A DNA stretch of 64,000 bases from Nocardioides jejuensis (GCF_004337475.1 NZ_SJZJ01000008.1:50457-114456); one strand, 5' to 3'; shown: positions 49,554 through 58,214, counted from the stretch's first letter. The notes: generated by a model not told the origin, from the sequence alone. Numbers and translations are program-made.

Positions 49554-50357
49554 ATGCTCGCCCACGAACGTCACGGCGCTGGTTCGCCCATCGTCCTCAT
49601 CCACGGCATCGGCCACCGCCGCCAGGGTTGGGACCCGATCGTCCCGCTCCTGGTCGCCGCCGGCCACGAGGTGATCACGGTCGACCTGCCCGGTCACGGT
49701 GAGTCCCCGGCGTACGACGCGCAGGGCAAGGACGTGAAGACCTATCTCGCCGAGGTCTTCGACGAGCTCTACGACGACCTCGGCATCGACCGCCCGCACG
49801 TCGTCGGCAACAGCCTCGGTGGCCTGATCGCGCTCCAGGGTGCGATGAACGGCAATGCCGGCTCGGTCACCTGTCTGTCGCCCGCGGGCTTCTGGAAGAA
49901 CGACCTCGACTTCCTCTACGTGCGTGGCCTCTTCCGCACGATGATCACCGCTGCGGGTCTGCTGGCGCCGGTCGCGCCGCGCCTGATGAAGCACACCTTC
50001 GGCAAGGCGCTCGGCTTCTCGTGGCTGGTGCAGCACCCGGGCCGCATCCCCGAGGACCACGCGCTCGGCGACTTCCGCAACATGCTGAAGGCGCGACCGG
50101 CCGTCAAGCAGCTCTTCCAGGGCGCGTACCGGTTCGAGGGCCCGCTGCCGGTCCCGGCGACGATCGCCTGGGCGGAGCACGACAAGGTCCTGCTGCCCTA
50201 CCAGGGCCGCGTCGCGGAGCAGCGCCTGCCCGAGGCGTTCCACACGATCATGAAGGGCGTCGGCCACGTCCCGATGTCCGACAACCCCGAGCTGGTCGCC
50301 CGGGTCATCCTCGAGAGCGTCGCGCGTGCCGCGAAGGGCACCGGCGCTGCCGCCTGA
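49554..50357 (+). CDS. Alpha/beta-fold hydrolase
   Basis: 267 residues from ATG 49554, which has GAAGG 8 bases upstream; in-frame GTG 49461 and ATG 49488 are alternatives. Motifs: VLIHGIGHRRQGWDPI, DLPGHGES, nucleophile elbow GNSLGG (catalytic Ser), acid in AEHDKV and base in GVGHVPM. No signal peptide. Substrate unknown; the family covers esterases, C-C hydrolases and lipases. A hairpin terminator follows. Confidence 0.82.
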   Translation: MLAHERHGAGSPIVLIHGIGHRRQGWDPIVPLLVAAGHEVITVDLPGHGESPAYDAQGKDVKTYLAEVFDELYDDLGIDRPHVVGNSLGGLIALQGAMNGNAGSVTCLSPAGFWKNDLDFLYVRGLFRTMITAAGLLAPVAPRLMKHTFGKALGFSWLVQHPGRIPEDHALGDFRNMLKARPAVKQLFQGAYRFEGPLPVPATIAWAEHDKVLLPYQGRVAEQRLPEAFHTIMKGVGHVPMSDNPELVARVILESVARAAKGTGAAA

Positions 50358-50370
50358 TCCCGACGTACGA

Positions 50371-50405
50371 CGGAGCCCCGGTCGCCTTTGGCGTCCGGGG
50401 CTCCG
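50371..50405 (+). terminator. Hairpin terminator after the alpha/beta hydrolase
   Basis: CGGAGCCCCGG (50371-50381) pairs with CCGGGGCTCCG (50395-50405) around a 13-base loop that holds a small GCC/GGC stem. It begins 14 bp after the stop codon. The following sequence is not T-rich. Confidence 0.65.
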
Positions 50406-50425
50406 CTGCGCTTAGGGTCCGGAGC

Positions 50426-51607
50426 ATGACGGTGGGATCGGGGTCGCTGGTCGGAGAGCGGTATCGCCTCGGCGACTTGATCGGTCGCGGAGGGATGGCG
50501 GACGTCTACCGGGCCGTGGACGAGCGGCTCGGTCGCGCGGTCGCGGTGAAGGTGCTGCGGCTCCAGGCGGATGCCGGTCCGGACCGTGCGCGATTCAGCG
50601 GTGAGGCGCGGACGCTGGCCCGCCTGGGTCACCCGTCGATCGTCACCCTGCTCGACGCGGGGCTCGAGGACGCGCATCCGTGGATCGCGATGGAGCTCGT
50701 GGAGGGCACCACCCTGGGTCACTGGTTCGGTCGGGGCCCGCTCCGCGCCGCCGAGGTCGCCACCGTCGGCCAGCAGGTCGCGGAGTCGCTCGCCTACGCG
50801 CACGCCTCGGGTGTGGTCCACCGGGATGTGAAGCCCGGCAACATCCTGCTCGCCGGAGATCAGCGGGTGCTCCTCGCCGACTTCGGGATCGCCCACGTGC
50901 TCGACGGCGCGACCCGGCACACGGCCGTCGGTCAGTCCGTCGGATCGCCCGCGTGGCTCGCTCCGGAGCAGGCCGCGGCGGAGCCGGTCTCCAGCGCCAC
51001 CGACGTCTACTCGCTCGGGCTGGTCCTGCTCGAGGCCCTCAGTGGCGAGCGCGCCTTCAGCGGTACGCCGACCGAGCTGGTGCATGCGCGGCTCGCGGCG
51101 CCGCCCGTCGTGCCGTCGAGCGTGCCGCCCGGCTGGGCGGCGCTGCTGGCTTCGATGACCGCGCTCGCGCCGGCCGACCGTCCGGCTGCCGCCGAGGTCG
51201 CCGCCCGGCTCGCGGCGTTCGACGGTGCCGACCTGCCGCCGGATCCGGACGCGACCGCGCCGTTCGCGGCGACGCGCGTCCTGCCGGCCGTCCGTGTGGC
51301 AGGGGCTGCCGCCGCGGGCTCGGCGCTCCTCGCGGCGCTCGCCACGGTGCCGCGACGCCTGCTGATTGCCGCCGCCGTCGCCCTTGCCCTGCTGCTCGTG
51401 CTGGTCCTCTGGCTCGCGCTGCGCGGCGATCCGGCGCCGGTGGCGCCGCACGTCAGCCCGTCGACGTCGGTCACGGTGAAGGCCTCGCCGACTCCGACGC
51501 ACACGGCCGTGGCGACCCCGCCGCCGACGAAGCAACCGGTGCACTCGACGAAGAAGCCCCACGGCAAGCATGGCGCCAAGGGCAAGGGCGGCAAGCGCAA
51601 GAAGTAA
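50426..51607 (+). CDS. Membrane-anchored Ser/Thr protein kinase (PknB-like, no PASTA domain)
   Basis: 393 residues. Kinase domain (about 8-270): glycine loop IGRGGMADVY, VAVKVL lysine, catalytic loop HRDVKPGN (about 132), DFG (about 152), GSPAWLAPEQ. One membrane helix at about 311-334 (LLIAAAVALALLLVLVLWLA), then an extracytoplasmic tail of about 55 residues rich in Thr, Pro and Lys/Gly and ending in a basic run; there is no PASTA or other sensor domain. It phosphorylates cytosolic proteins; signal and targets unknown. Confidence 0.88.
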   Translation: MTVGSGSLVGERYRLGDLIGRGGMADVYRAVDERLGRAVAVKVLRLQADAGPDRARFSGEARTLARLGHPSIVTLLDAGLEDAHPWIAMELVEGTTLGHWFGRGPLRAAEVATVGQQVAESLAYAHASGVVHRDVKPGNILLAGDQRVLLADFGIAHVLDGATRHTAVGQSVGSPAWLAPEQAAAEPVSSATDVYSLGLVLLEALSGERAFSGTPTELVHARLAAPPVVPSSVPPGWAALLASMTALAPADRPAAAEVAARLAAFDGADLPPDPDATAPFAATRVLPAVRVAGAAAAGSALLAALATVPRRLLIAAAVALALLLVLVLWLALRGDPAPVAPHVSPSTSVTVKASPTPTHTAVATPPPTKQPVHSTKKPHGKHGAKGKGGKRKK

Positions 51608-51610
51608 ATG

Positions 51611-51661
51611 CGTCGTCCCCGCGCCCGGTGCTCTCGGGGAGCGGTGGGGGCGGGGACGACG
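51611..51661. terminator. Bidirectional hairpin between convergent kinase and CNB-domain genes
   Basis: CGTCGTCCCCG (51611-51621) is exactly complementary to CGGGGACGACG (51651-51661), an 11-bp stem around a 29-base loop. It lies between the two converging stop codons (51607 and 51686). Confidence 0.6.
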
Positions 51662-51685
51662 GGTGGAGCGGTGGAGCCTCGCGCG

Positions 51686-52135
51686 TCAGGCGGCGTGCTT
51701 GGCCAGCGTCGCGTCGAGCGCGGCGCGGAAGGCCGGGACGTCGGCGTACAGCTGGGTGACGGCGTCCGCGGTGAAGTGCAGGACCTCGAGCGGGGTGGCC
51801 GCGACGACGGTCGCCGAGCGCAGCTTGTGCTCGAGGATCGCCTTCTCGCCGACGACGTCGCCGGCGCCCAGGCGCACGGTCTTGCCGTCGGTCAGCTTGA
51901 TGTCGACCTCGCCGGAGAGGATGACGTACGCCTTGTCGGCGGGCGTCTTCGCCCAGATCAGCGACCAGCCGGCCGGAGCGTCGAGCTCGACGCCCGAGGC
52001 AGCGATCGTGAGCAGGTCGCCACGGTCGGCGTCCTGGAAGAGCGGGAAGGTGCCGAGGCGCGAGGCGATACGGGCGCCGTCAGCGTTGAGGCTGGGGGTG
52101 CCCTGCGTGCGGAGGGCGCGATTTGCAGCGTTCAT
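51686..52135 (-). CDS. Cyclic nucleotide-binding domain protein
   Basis: 149 residues: a single cNMP-binding beta-barrel (LGTFPLFQDADRGDLLTIA, YVILSGEVDIKL, VRLGAGDVVGEKAIL, RSATVVAATPLEVLHF). The phosphate-binding cassette region is GEKAILEHKLRSATV; the Arg of R-S/T-A is kept. No DNA-binding domain follows, unlike Crp, so it may act as a signal-responsive partner protein. Strong ribosome site AAGGAG 6 bases before ATG. GTGAAC repeats lie in its upstream region. Confidence 0.82.
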   Translation of the reverse strand: MNAANRALRTQGTPSLNADGARIASRLGTFPLFQDADRGDLLTIAASGVELDAPAGWSLIWAKTPADKAYVILSGEVDIKLTDGKTVRLGAGDVVGEKAILEHKLRSATVVAATPLEVLHFTADAVTQLYADVPAFRAALDATLAKHAA

Positions 52136-52155
52136 TGGTCACTCCTTTGTGAGTG

Positions 52156-52191
52156 GTGAACAGCAGGTGAACTCAGTGATCACCCGTTCAC
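52156..52191. promoter_or_regulatory. Repeated GTGAAC half-sites upstream of the CNB-domain gene
   Basis: GTGAAC occurs at 52156-52161 and 52167-52172 (11 bp apart, one helical turn), and its inverse GTTCAC at 52186-52191. They lie 21-56 bp upstream of the reverse-strand start at 52135, a plausible operator or activator site. Confidence 0.4.
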
Positions 52192-52272
52192 TGAAACTCT
52201 CCTCCACTGCGGTTACGAGAGCAAGCAAATGCGGTGTGACCTGCGTCTTTGCCCTGTGACCTGGGGCACTGG

Positions 52273-52839
52273 TCAGCGCGCGGCAGGCGCCGTCAGAAGG
52301 GGGAGCAGGTGCTGCTTCGTCTGCTCCAGCGGCTCGGTCGAGCGCGTCGCCCGCGCGTGCATGAGTGCCCCTTCGTAGCTGCTCACGACGAACCCGGCGA
52401 GCGAGGCTGCCGCTTCGGGGGAATGTCCCTCGCGGACCAGGTGCTCGGCGAGGGCGGCAGACCAGGAGGCGAACGTCGTGCCCGCAGCGTCGATCACGAT
52501 CGCCGCGTCGGCGGGGGCGAGGGCGGCCGCGCCGACCGGGCAGCCCAGGCGGAAGCCGGTCGCGGCGGCGTTGCTGATCGAGCCGTCGAAAAATGCGGCC
52601 ATGCCCTCGGCGACGCTTGCGCCCTCGGCGCCGCGGATGCCGGACTCGATGAAGCGGCCAGCGGCCAAGGTGGAGGCCTCGATGAGCTCGTGCTTGCCGC
52701 CGGGGAAGTGCTGGTAGAGCGAACGCCGCGCGGTGCAGCCGCGCTCGAGGAGCTCGGTGAGGCCGGTGCCTTCGACGCCCTTCTCGCGGACCAGCTCGAT
52801 GGCTGCGCTGATCAGGCGCGAGCGTGGACCCTGTGCCAT
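52273..52839 (-). CDS. TetR family regulator of the LmrA/YxaF type
   Basis: 188 residues. The helix-turn-helix lies at about residues 26-50 (LTELLERGCTARRSLYQHFPGGKHEL); the C-terminal FRLGCPVGAAAL segment is typical of the LmrA/YxaF group, whose known members respond to small aromatic or lipophilic ligands. Divergent from the flavin oxidoreductase operon, with two palindromes in the 93-bp gap, so it very likely represses that operon. Confidence 0.87.
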   Translation of the reverse strand: MAQGPRSRLISAAIELVREKGVEGTGLTELLERGCTARRSLYQHFPGGKHELIEASTLAAGRFIESGIRGAEGASVAEGMAAFFDGSISNAAATGFRLGCPVGAAALAPADAAIVIDAAGTTFASWSAALAEHLVREGHSPEAAASLAGFVVSSYEGALMHARATRSTEPLEQTKQHLLPLLTAPAAR

Positions 52840-52876
52840 GGCTGCTCCCTTCTGTGTCGCACGTTACCTAGACCTG

Positions 52877-52917
52877 ATGTCTCAGACATGTTTTCCTCTG
52901 TAGACCATTCAGTCTAC
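52877..52917. promoter_or_regulatory. Two palindromic TetR operators between divergent promoters
   Basis: A 13-bp palindrome with a single central base, ATGTCT-C-AGACAT (52877-52889), is followed by GTAGAC...GTCTAC (52900-52905 and 52912-52917, 6-bp spacer). Both contain the AGAC/GTCT half-site, and their centres lie about 25 bp apart. They occupy the middle of the gap between the TetR gene and the oxidoreductase start. Confidence 0.65.
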
Positions 52918-52932
52918 CCCGAGGACCTGCCG

Positions 52933-54183
52933 ATGACCTCCGACATCGTGGCACCGTCACGCGCGCTCCTGGCGGAGCCGCTCGTCCTTCCGAACGGATT
53001 CGTCGTCCCGAACCGGCTCGCGAAGGCCGCCCTGAGCGAAGGACTGGGTCGTCGCGACTTCACGCCCGGCACCCGGATCAAGAACCTCTACCGCCGGTGG
53101 GCGGACAGCGGTGTCGGCCTCTCGATCACCGGCAACGTGATGGTCGATCGCACCGCGGTGGGGGAGCCCGGCAACGTCATCGTCGAGGATCGTCGTCATC
53201 TCGACGACCTGGCGGCTTGGGCCACGATCGCCAAGTCCGGTGGCTCGAAGGTCTGGGTGCAGATCAACCACCCCGGTCGGCAGACGCCGCGCACGCTGAC
53301 CCCGCGGCCCGTTGCGCCGTCGGCCATCGCGATCCCCGGCACGGCGAAGATGTTCGCCCAGCCGCGGGCACTGAGCGATGCCGAGATCAGGGACATCATC
53401 CGGCGCTTCGCCACGACGGCTGCCGTGGTCACCGAGGCCGGCTTCGACGGCGTACAGATCCATGGTGCCCACGGCTACCTGGTGAGCCAGTTCCTCTCGC
53501 CGCTCTCCAACCAGCGCACCGACGACTGGGGAGGTACGCCGGAGAAGCGCCGCCGCTTCGTCCTCGAGGTCTTCCGGGCGATCCGTGCCGAGGTCGGTGC
53601 TGACGTGCCGGTCGGCATCAAGCTCAACTCGGCCGACTTCCAGAAGGGCGGCTTCTCGGAGGACGAGTCGCTCGAGGTCGTGCACGCGCTCGCCGCCGAG
53701 GGCATCGACCTGCTCGAGATCTCCGGCGGCACCTACACCTCGGCCGCGATGCTCGGCGTCGACGACTCCCTCAAGGAGAGCACCCGGCGTCGCGAGGCCT
53801 ACTTCCTGGCGTACGCCGAACGGGTTCGCGCCGAGCGTCCCGAGCTGCCGCTCATGCTCACCGGTGGTTTCCGGACCGCCGACGGCATGGTCGACGCCCT
53901 CGCCTCGGGTGCGATCGACCTGATCGGTCTCGGTCGCCCGCTCGCGGTCCAGCCGGACTTCCCGGCCGACCTGCTGGCTGGCCGCGCCGACGCGAGCGTC
54001 GTGCACCCGCGACGCAGCGGCATCCGGCTGCTCGACAACCTCACCGAGCTCACCTACTACAGCGTCCAGATGTGGCGGATGGCGGCGGGCAAGGAGCCTG
54101 CGCCCGACCGTCACGCTGCGCTCAACGTCGCCCAGTACCTGTTCAACAACGGCCTCGAGAGCCTGCGCTCTCCGCGCGCCTGA
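52933..54183 (+). CDS. NADH:flavin oxidoreductase, old yellow enzyme family
   Basis: 416 residues. FMN TIM barrel: KAALSEGLG at strand 1, WVQINHPGRQTP, IHGAHGYLVSQFLSPLSNQR followed by TDDWGGTPEKRRRF (substrate-binding His pair and the RTD..GG signature), GIKLNSADF and LTGGFRT (phosphate site). Reduces activated C=C bonds, such as enones, with NAD(P)H. GAGGA lies 8 bases before ATG 52933. First of a four-gene operon that continues with enoyl-CoA isomerase-like, DUF2236 and epoxide-hydrolase-like genes. Confidence 0.88.
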   Translation: MTSDIVAPSRALLAEPLVLPNGFVVPNRLAKAALSEGLGRRDFTPGTRIKNLYRRWADSGVGLSITGNVMVDRTAVGEPGNVIVEDRRHLDDLAAWATIAKSGGSKVWVQINHPGRQTPRTLTPRPVAPSAIAIPGTAKMFAQPRALSDAEIRDIIRRFATTAAVVTEAGFDGVQIHGAHGYLVSQFLSPLSNQRTDDWGGTPEKRRRFVLEVFRAIRAEVGADVPVGIKLNSADFQKGGFSEDESLEVVHALAAEGIDLLEISGGTYTSAAMLGVDDSLKESTRRREAYFLAYAERVRAERPELPLMLTGGFRTADGMVDALASGAIDLIGLGRPLAVQPDFPADLLAGRADASVVHPRRSGIRLLDNLTELTYYSVQMWRMAAGKEPAPDRHAALNVAQYLFNNGLESLRSPRA

Positions 54184-54203
54184 CCGGAAGAAGGACCAGT
54201 TCC

Positions 54204-54863
54204 ATGCCTCAGCTCACCCTGATCGACGGGGTCCACGTCCTCGACCTCGGCGACTCCGAGAACCGTTTCGGCCCCGCGTGGATGTCCGAGGTCGAGGCCG
54301 CGCTCGACGCGGTCGTCGCTGCTCCGGCGCCACTCGTGGCGATCGGCTCCGGCAAGTTCTTCTCCAACGGCCTCGACCTCGACTGGGTGATGGCCAACGC
54401 CGACCAGCTCCCGGCGTACACGGCACGGGTGCAGGCGATCTTCGCCCGGGTCCTGACGCTGCCGGTCCCGACCGTCGCGGCGGTCAACGGACACGCTTTC
54501 GGTGCCGGCGCGATGCTGGCGCTGGCCTTTGACTGGCGCGTGATGCGCGAGGACCGCGGCTTCTTCTGCCTGCCCGAGGTGGACATCCAGATCCCGTTCA
54601 CGACCGGCATGGCGGCGCTCATCCAGAGCAAGCTGACGCCGCGCGCCGCCGTGGACACGATGACCACCGGCCGTCGCTTCGGTGCTGCCGATGCCCTCGC
54701 CGCCGGGATCGTCGATGGTGTCGCCGCCGAGGACGACCTGCGCGCCGCGGCGACCGCCCTGGTCGCCCCGCTGGCCGGCAAGTCGCCGGAGACGCTCGGC
54801 CGGATCAAGGCGACGATGTTCGCCGACGCCGTGTGGGCGCTGGCTGAGGGGGATGCGCCGTGA
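54204..54863 (+). CDS. Enoyl-CoA hydratase/isomerase family protein
   Basis: 219 residues, crotonase fold. Oxyanion-hole segments SGKFFSNGLDLDWV and NGHAFGAGAMLALAFDWR; the acid LPEVDIQIPF fits the single catalytic Glu of delta3,delta2-enoyl-CoA isomerases better than the two-Glu hydratases. Shorter than hydratases (about 260). Acts on acyl-CoA double bonds. AAGGA 12 bases before ATG. Part of the oxidoreductase operon, suggesting degradation or modification of an unsaturated or alicyclic acid. Confidence 0.82.
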   Translation: MPQLTLIDGVHVLDLGDSENRFGPAWMSEVEAALDAVVAAPAPLVAIGSGKFFSNGLDLDWVMANADQLPAYTARVQAIFARVLTLPVPTVAAVNGHAFGAGAMLALAFDWRVMREDRGFFCLPEVDIQIPFTTGMAALIQSKLTPRAAVDTMTTGRRFGAADALAAGIVDGVAAEDDLRAAATALVAPLAGKSPETLGRIKATMFADAVWALAEGDAP

Positions 54864-55819
54864 TGCCGGATGCCGTGGTGCCCCATGCCGCTGAGTCGGG
54901 TGGCTTCGCGCCGGTCCGCGCGGAGAGTCGGCCCGAGCTGCTGGCGCCGGGCACGCCGGGTCACCAGATCTTCGCCGAGCCGTTGATCGCGCTGTACGCC
55001 CTGCCGGGCTTCCTGTTGCCGCTGATGCACCCGGCGACGGCGGCCGCGACGGCGTCGAGCGACAAGGTGTTCGTCGACCCGAACGCGGACCTCGTCGACT
55101 TCGCCTGCCGGCTCCGCGACACCGTCGAGATGATCTCGGGTGTGGCGCACGCCGGCACCGAGGCCGACCACGTCGCGTACGCCATGCGTGAGCTGCACCG
55201 CCCGATGAAGGGTGAGGACACCCTCGGTGCGACGTACCACGCGTGGACCCGCGACATCTGGACGTGGAACTGGGCCGCGATCGTGGCCGGCTACATGCAC
55301 GGCTACGGGCAGTTCCGCGGCTGGCCGTCGGCGTCGTTCCGTCAGGACGCCTACCTCGGCATGGTCGAGGCGGGCCGCCGCTTCGGCGTACTCGGCATGC
55401 CTGCGACGTACGAGGACTTCCTGGCCGAGTGGCCGACGCACCGTGACCGCGACGCCGACCCGCGCAACGTCGGTGTGCTGCGCCTGCTCGCGCTGCTCAC
55501 GCCGAGCGGCCTGCCCCGCCCGCGGGGTTTCCGCTGGCTCCCGCTGCCGCTGTGGGCGGTGCTGTCGCTGCCGATCCGGCACTTCCTGCGGGTCGCGATC
55601 ATCGGCGGGCTGACGGACGACGAACGCCGCATGATCGGGTTCCCTGCCCGTCGCCTGGACGGCCTCCGGGTCGGCGTGCACGTCGCCGTCTGGCGCTGCG
55701 TCCCGCGGGGGATGACCTACCGGTTCGGCCTGCTCTGGATGGCCGGCCGCGCGCGCTGGACGAAGCCGGTCTGGCGCACCCGCTTCTCCGCCGAGACCCT
55801 TGCCGCACGAAAGGCCTGA
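54863..55819 (+). CDS. DUF2236 (MpaB/latex-clearing-like) oxygenase family protein
   Basis: 318 residues from ATG 54863, sharing one base with the previous stop (GTG 54860 is also in frame). The DUF2236 pattern is present: an early PLIALYALPGFLLPLMHPATAAA segment, then GATYHAWTRDIWTWNWAAIVAGYMHGY (written as its conserved His and Trp region) and a late RFGLLWMAG. Members include b-type haem oxygenases (Lcp) and the fungal MpaB; His residues around HAGTEADHV and YHAW could be haem ligands. Substrate unknown. Confidence 0.75.
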   Translation: MPDAVVPHAAESGGFAPVRAESRPELLAPGTPGHQIFAEPLIALYALPGFLLPLMHPATAAATASSDKVFVDPNADLVDFACRLRDTVEMISGVAHAGTEADHVAYAMRELHRPMKGEDTLGATYHAWTRDIWTWNWAAIVAGYMHGYGQFRGWPSASFRQDAYLGMVEAGRRFGVLGMPATYEDFLAEWPTHRDRDADPRNVGVLRLLALLTPSGLPRPRGFRWLPLPLWAVLSLPIRHFLRVAIIGGLTDDERRMIGFPARRLDGLRVGVHVAVWRCVPRGMTYRFGLLWMAGRARWTKPVWRTRFSAETLAARKA

Positions 55820-55820
55820 C

Positions 55821-56693
55821 ATGGAACGCCTCACCACCGCCGACGGCATCGAGCTCGCCGTCCAGGCCAGCGGCAACCCGGACGGTCCGACCGTCGTCCT
55901 CGTCCACGGCTTCCCTGACGACCACTCCGCGTGGGACGGCGTCGTCGACCGGCTGGCCGCCGATCACCGCGTCGTCACCTACGACACCCGCGGCACGGGT
56001 AGCTCGTCGCGCCCCCGGCGGATCGCCGACTACCGGCTGGATGAGCTCGCGGCTGATCTGCAGGCGGTGATCGATCACGTCGACACCGGCGACGGTGTGC
56101 ACCTGGTCGGCCACGACTGGGGCTCGGTGCAGGGCTGGCACCTCGTCACGGGCGAGGGCGCCCGGGGTGTCCGCAGCTACACCTCGATCTCGGGAGGCTG
56201 CGTCGACCACATCCCGGGGTGGGTCGCCCGTCAGGCGAAGGCGCGCCGCTTCCGCGCGATCGCCGCGATGTGGAAGTCGCCGCTCTACATGGGGCTCTTC
56301 TCGATTCCGCTGCTGGCGCCGCTGCTGGCCCGGCTCGGGGTGTTCGACCCGACGATCCGGCTGGCGCTCAACGTCTTCGAGCGGCCCGAGCAGGGCGAGG
56401 GGACGCGACCGGGGCCGAGCGCTCGCCGCAACGCCCCCTCCATCCGGATCTACGCCGCCAACGTGTTCCCGCGCCTGCTCCGCCCCGATGGCCGCGGTGG
56501 CACCGACGTACCCGTGCAGGTGCTGACGCCGCTGTGCGACATCTTCGTTCCGGCCGTCACGCAGGGCGACCCGCATCCGGAGGTCCGCACCGTCGAGATC
56601 CGTGAGGTGCCGGGTGGCCACTGGGCGCCGACGTACAACCCGGGGGCAGTGGCTGGCCCGATCCGCGACTGGATCGCTCGCCACCCCGGCTGA
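55821..56693 (+). CDS. Alpha/beta hydrolase of the epoxide-hydrolase (EphD-like) type
   Basis: 290 residues. VLVHGFPDDHSAWD is the HGxP oxyanion motif; the nucleophile position has Asp (GHDWGS, Asp about residue 99), as in epoxide hydrolases and haloalkane dehalogenases rather than Ser esterases; the base is in GGHWAPTYNP. RBS-like GAAAGG 7 bases before ATG. Last gene of the oxidoreductase operon; would open an epoxide formed by an oxygenase. The cap-domain tyrosines needed for epoxide opening cannot be confirmed by eye. Confidence 0.8.
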   Translation: MERLTTADGIELAVQASGNPDGPTVVLVHGFPDDHSAWDGVVDRLAADHRVVTYDTRGTGSSSRPRRIADYRLDELAADLQAVIDHVDTGDGVHLVGHDWGSVQGWHLVTGEGARGVRSYTSISGGCVDHIPGWVARQAKARRFRAIAAMWKSPLYMGLFSIPLLAPLLARLGVFDPTIRLALNVFERPEQGEGTRPGPSARRNAPSIRIYAANVFPRLLRPDGRGGTDVPVQVLTPLCDIFVPAVTQGDPHPEVRTVEIREVPGGHWAPTYNPGAVAGPIRDWIARHPG

Positions 56694-56706
56694 GCGCAGA
56701 CGCCAG

Positions 56707-56742
56707 ACGAGCCCGGCAGGTCAGCAGACCTGCCGGGCTCGT
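56707..56742. terminator. Strong bidirectional terminator hairpin
   Basis: A perfect 16-bp stem: ACGAGCCCGGCAGGTC (56707-56722) pairs with 56727-56742, with loop AGCA. It sits between the convergent hydrolase (stop 56693) and MFS gene (stop 56755). Confidence 0.85.
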
Positions 56743-56754
56743 GTGCGTTGTCGA

Positions 56755-58203
56755 TCAGTGCGTGTCGCGACGGAGGCCGAACGCCGCCAGCAGCGCGGCA
56801 AGCGCGAAGCCGATCCCGCCGAGCACGAACGCCGTGACGTAGGCGCTCTCGCTGGGCAGCGCCACCGGGCCGCCGGGGGTCTGGAAGACCTGCGCCGATC
56901 CGGCCAGGATCGAGATGACGACCGCCGAGCCGATCGCACCGCCGACGGTGCGCATGATCGAGTTCACCGAGTTGGCGACGCCGGTGTCCTGCGGGGCGAC
57001 GTGCTGGACCAGCAGCGCGGGCATCGCGGCGTACGCCACCGCGATGGCGGCGTTGGCGGCGACCAGGGCGACGATGAACTCGAGGCTGTGCGCGTGGAGG
57101 AGTGACAGCGAGGTCATCGAGGCGATGCCGATGAGCGTCGAGCCGAGCAGCACGCGGCGCGCTCCGTGGCGGACGACGTAGCGGCCGGCGATCGGGCCCA
57201 GCGGGATCGCGAGCAGGGTGCCCGGCAGCATGTAGACGACGCTGGTGCGCAGGATGCTCGCGCCGAAGCCGTAGCCGGTCAGCGCCTCGGGGGCCTGGAC
57301 GAAGTACGTCGCGCCGAGGAAGACGCTGAACATCGCGAAGCCGACGAACGCCGAGGCGAGGTTGGTCGCGAGCACGTCGCGGTGGGCGAGGACCGAGAGC
57401 TTGATCAGCGGGCTGCTCGAGCGCGCCTGGAGCAGGCCGAAGCCGAGCAGGATGACGGCCGAGGCGATGAAGAGACCGATCGTGCGGCCGGCGCTCCAGC
57501 CCCATTCGTGACCCTGGGAGACCGGGAGCAGCAGCGACACGAGGCCCGCGCCGAGGACGACGGCGCCGACGTAGTCGACCCGGCCGCCGAGGCCGGCGCG
57601 GCGGGGGAGAGCCTTCGCGCTCAGGCCGATCATGGCGACGGTCGCGGCGACGGTCAGCCAGAAGATGCGGTGGTAGTCGCCGTCGTTCTGGGTGAGGACG
57701 CCGGTGGCGACCAGGGCGAAGCCCGAGCCGAAGCCGAGCGCCGAGGCGGCGATGGACATGCCGTGGGCGATCTTCGCGGGCGGCAGCTCGTGGCGGAGGA
57801 CCGAGATCGCGAGCGGGAAGAGGCCGAAGCTCGCTCCCTGCAGCGCGCGACCGGCGATCAGGACGCCGATCGAGTCGCCGAGGCTGGCGATGAGCGAGCC
57901 GATGAGGGTGAGTCCGAGCGCGACGAGGATGACGCGGCGGTTGCCGAAGACATCACCCAGGCGGCCGAACAGGGGGGTCACCGCGGACGCGGTCAGCATC
58001 GTCGCGGTGGCGACCCAGCCGACGGTGGTGGCCGACGTGTGCAGCTGCTGGCCGATGAGGGGCAGCGCCGGGATGACGACGGTCTGGATGAGGGAGAGCA
58101 GGAAGACGTTCGCCGCCATGGCGGGGAGGACGAGCCGTGAGTACGTCGCGGGGCCGGTCTGGGCCGAGGGCGCCTCGACGGCGGTGTCGAGGTGAGTGGT
58201 CAT
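56755..58203 (-). CDS. MFS transporter of the drug:H+ antiporter (DHA2) type
   Basis: 482 residues, about 14 hydrophobic helices. Motif A region GRLGDVFGNRRVIL between helices 2 and 3; GRALQGASFGLFP resembles motif B, and an acidic residue is absent from helix 1. Exports small hydrophobic compounds by proton antiport. ATG 58203 (MTTHLDTAVE) is chosen, since the further open frame runs into the divergent TetR gene. Divergent from that TetR gene, hence probably repressed by it. Confidence 0.87.
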   Translation of the reverse strand: MTTHLDTAVEAPSAQTGPATYSRLVLPAMAANVFLLSLIQTVVIPALPLIGQQLHTSATTVGWVATATMLTASAVTPLFGRLGDVFGNRRVILVALGLTLIGSLIASLGDSIGVLIAGRALQGASFGLFPLAISVLRHELPPAKIAHGMSIAASALGFGSGFALVATGVLTQNDGDYHRIFWLTVAATVAMIGLSAKALPRRAGLGGRVDYVGAVVLGAGLVSLLLPVSQGHEWGWSAGRTIGLFIASAVILLGFGLLQARSSSPLIKLSVLAHRDVLATNLASAFVGFAMFSVFLGATYFVQAPEALTGYGFGASILRTSVVYMLPGTLLAIPLGPIAGRYVVRHGARRVLLGSTLIGIASMTSLSLLHAHSLEFIVALVAANAAIAVAYAAMPALLVQHVAPQDTGVANSVNSIMRTVGGAIGSAVVISILAGSAQVFQTPGGPVALPSESAYVTAFVLGGIGFALAALLAAFGLRRDTH

Positions 58204-58214
58204 GAATCGAGAGT

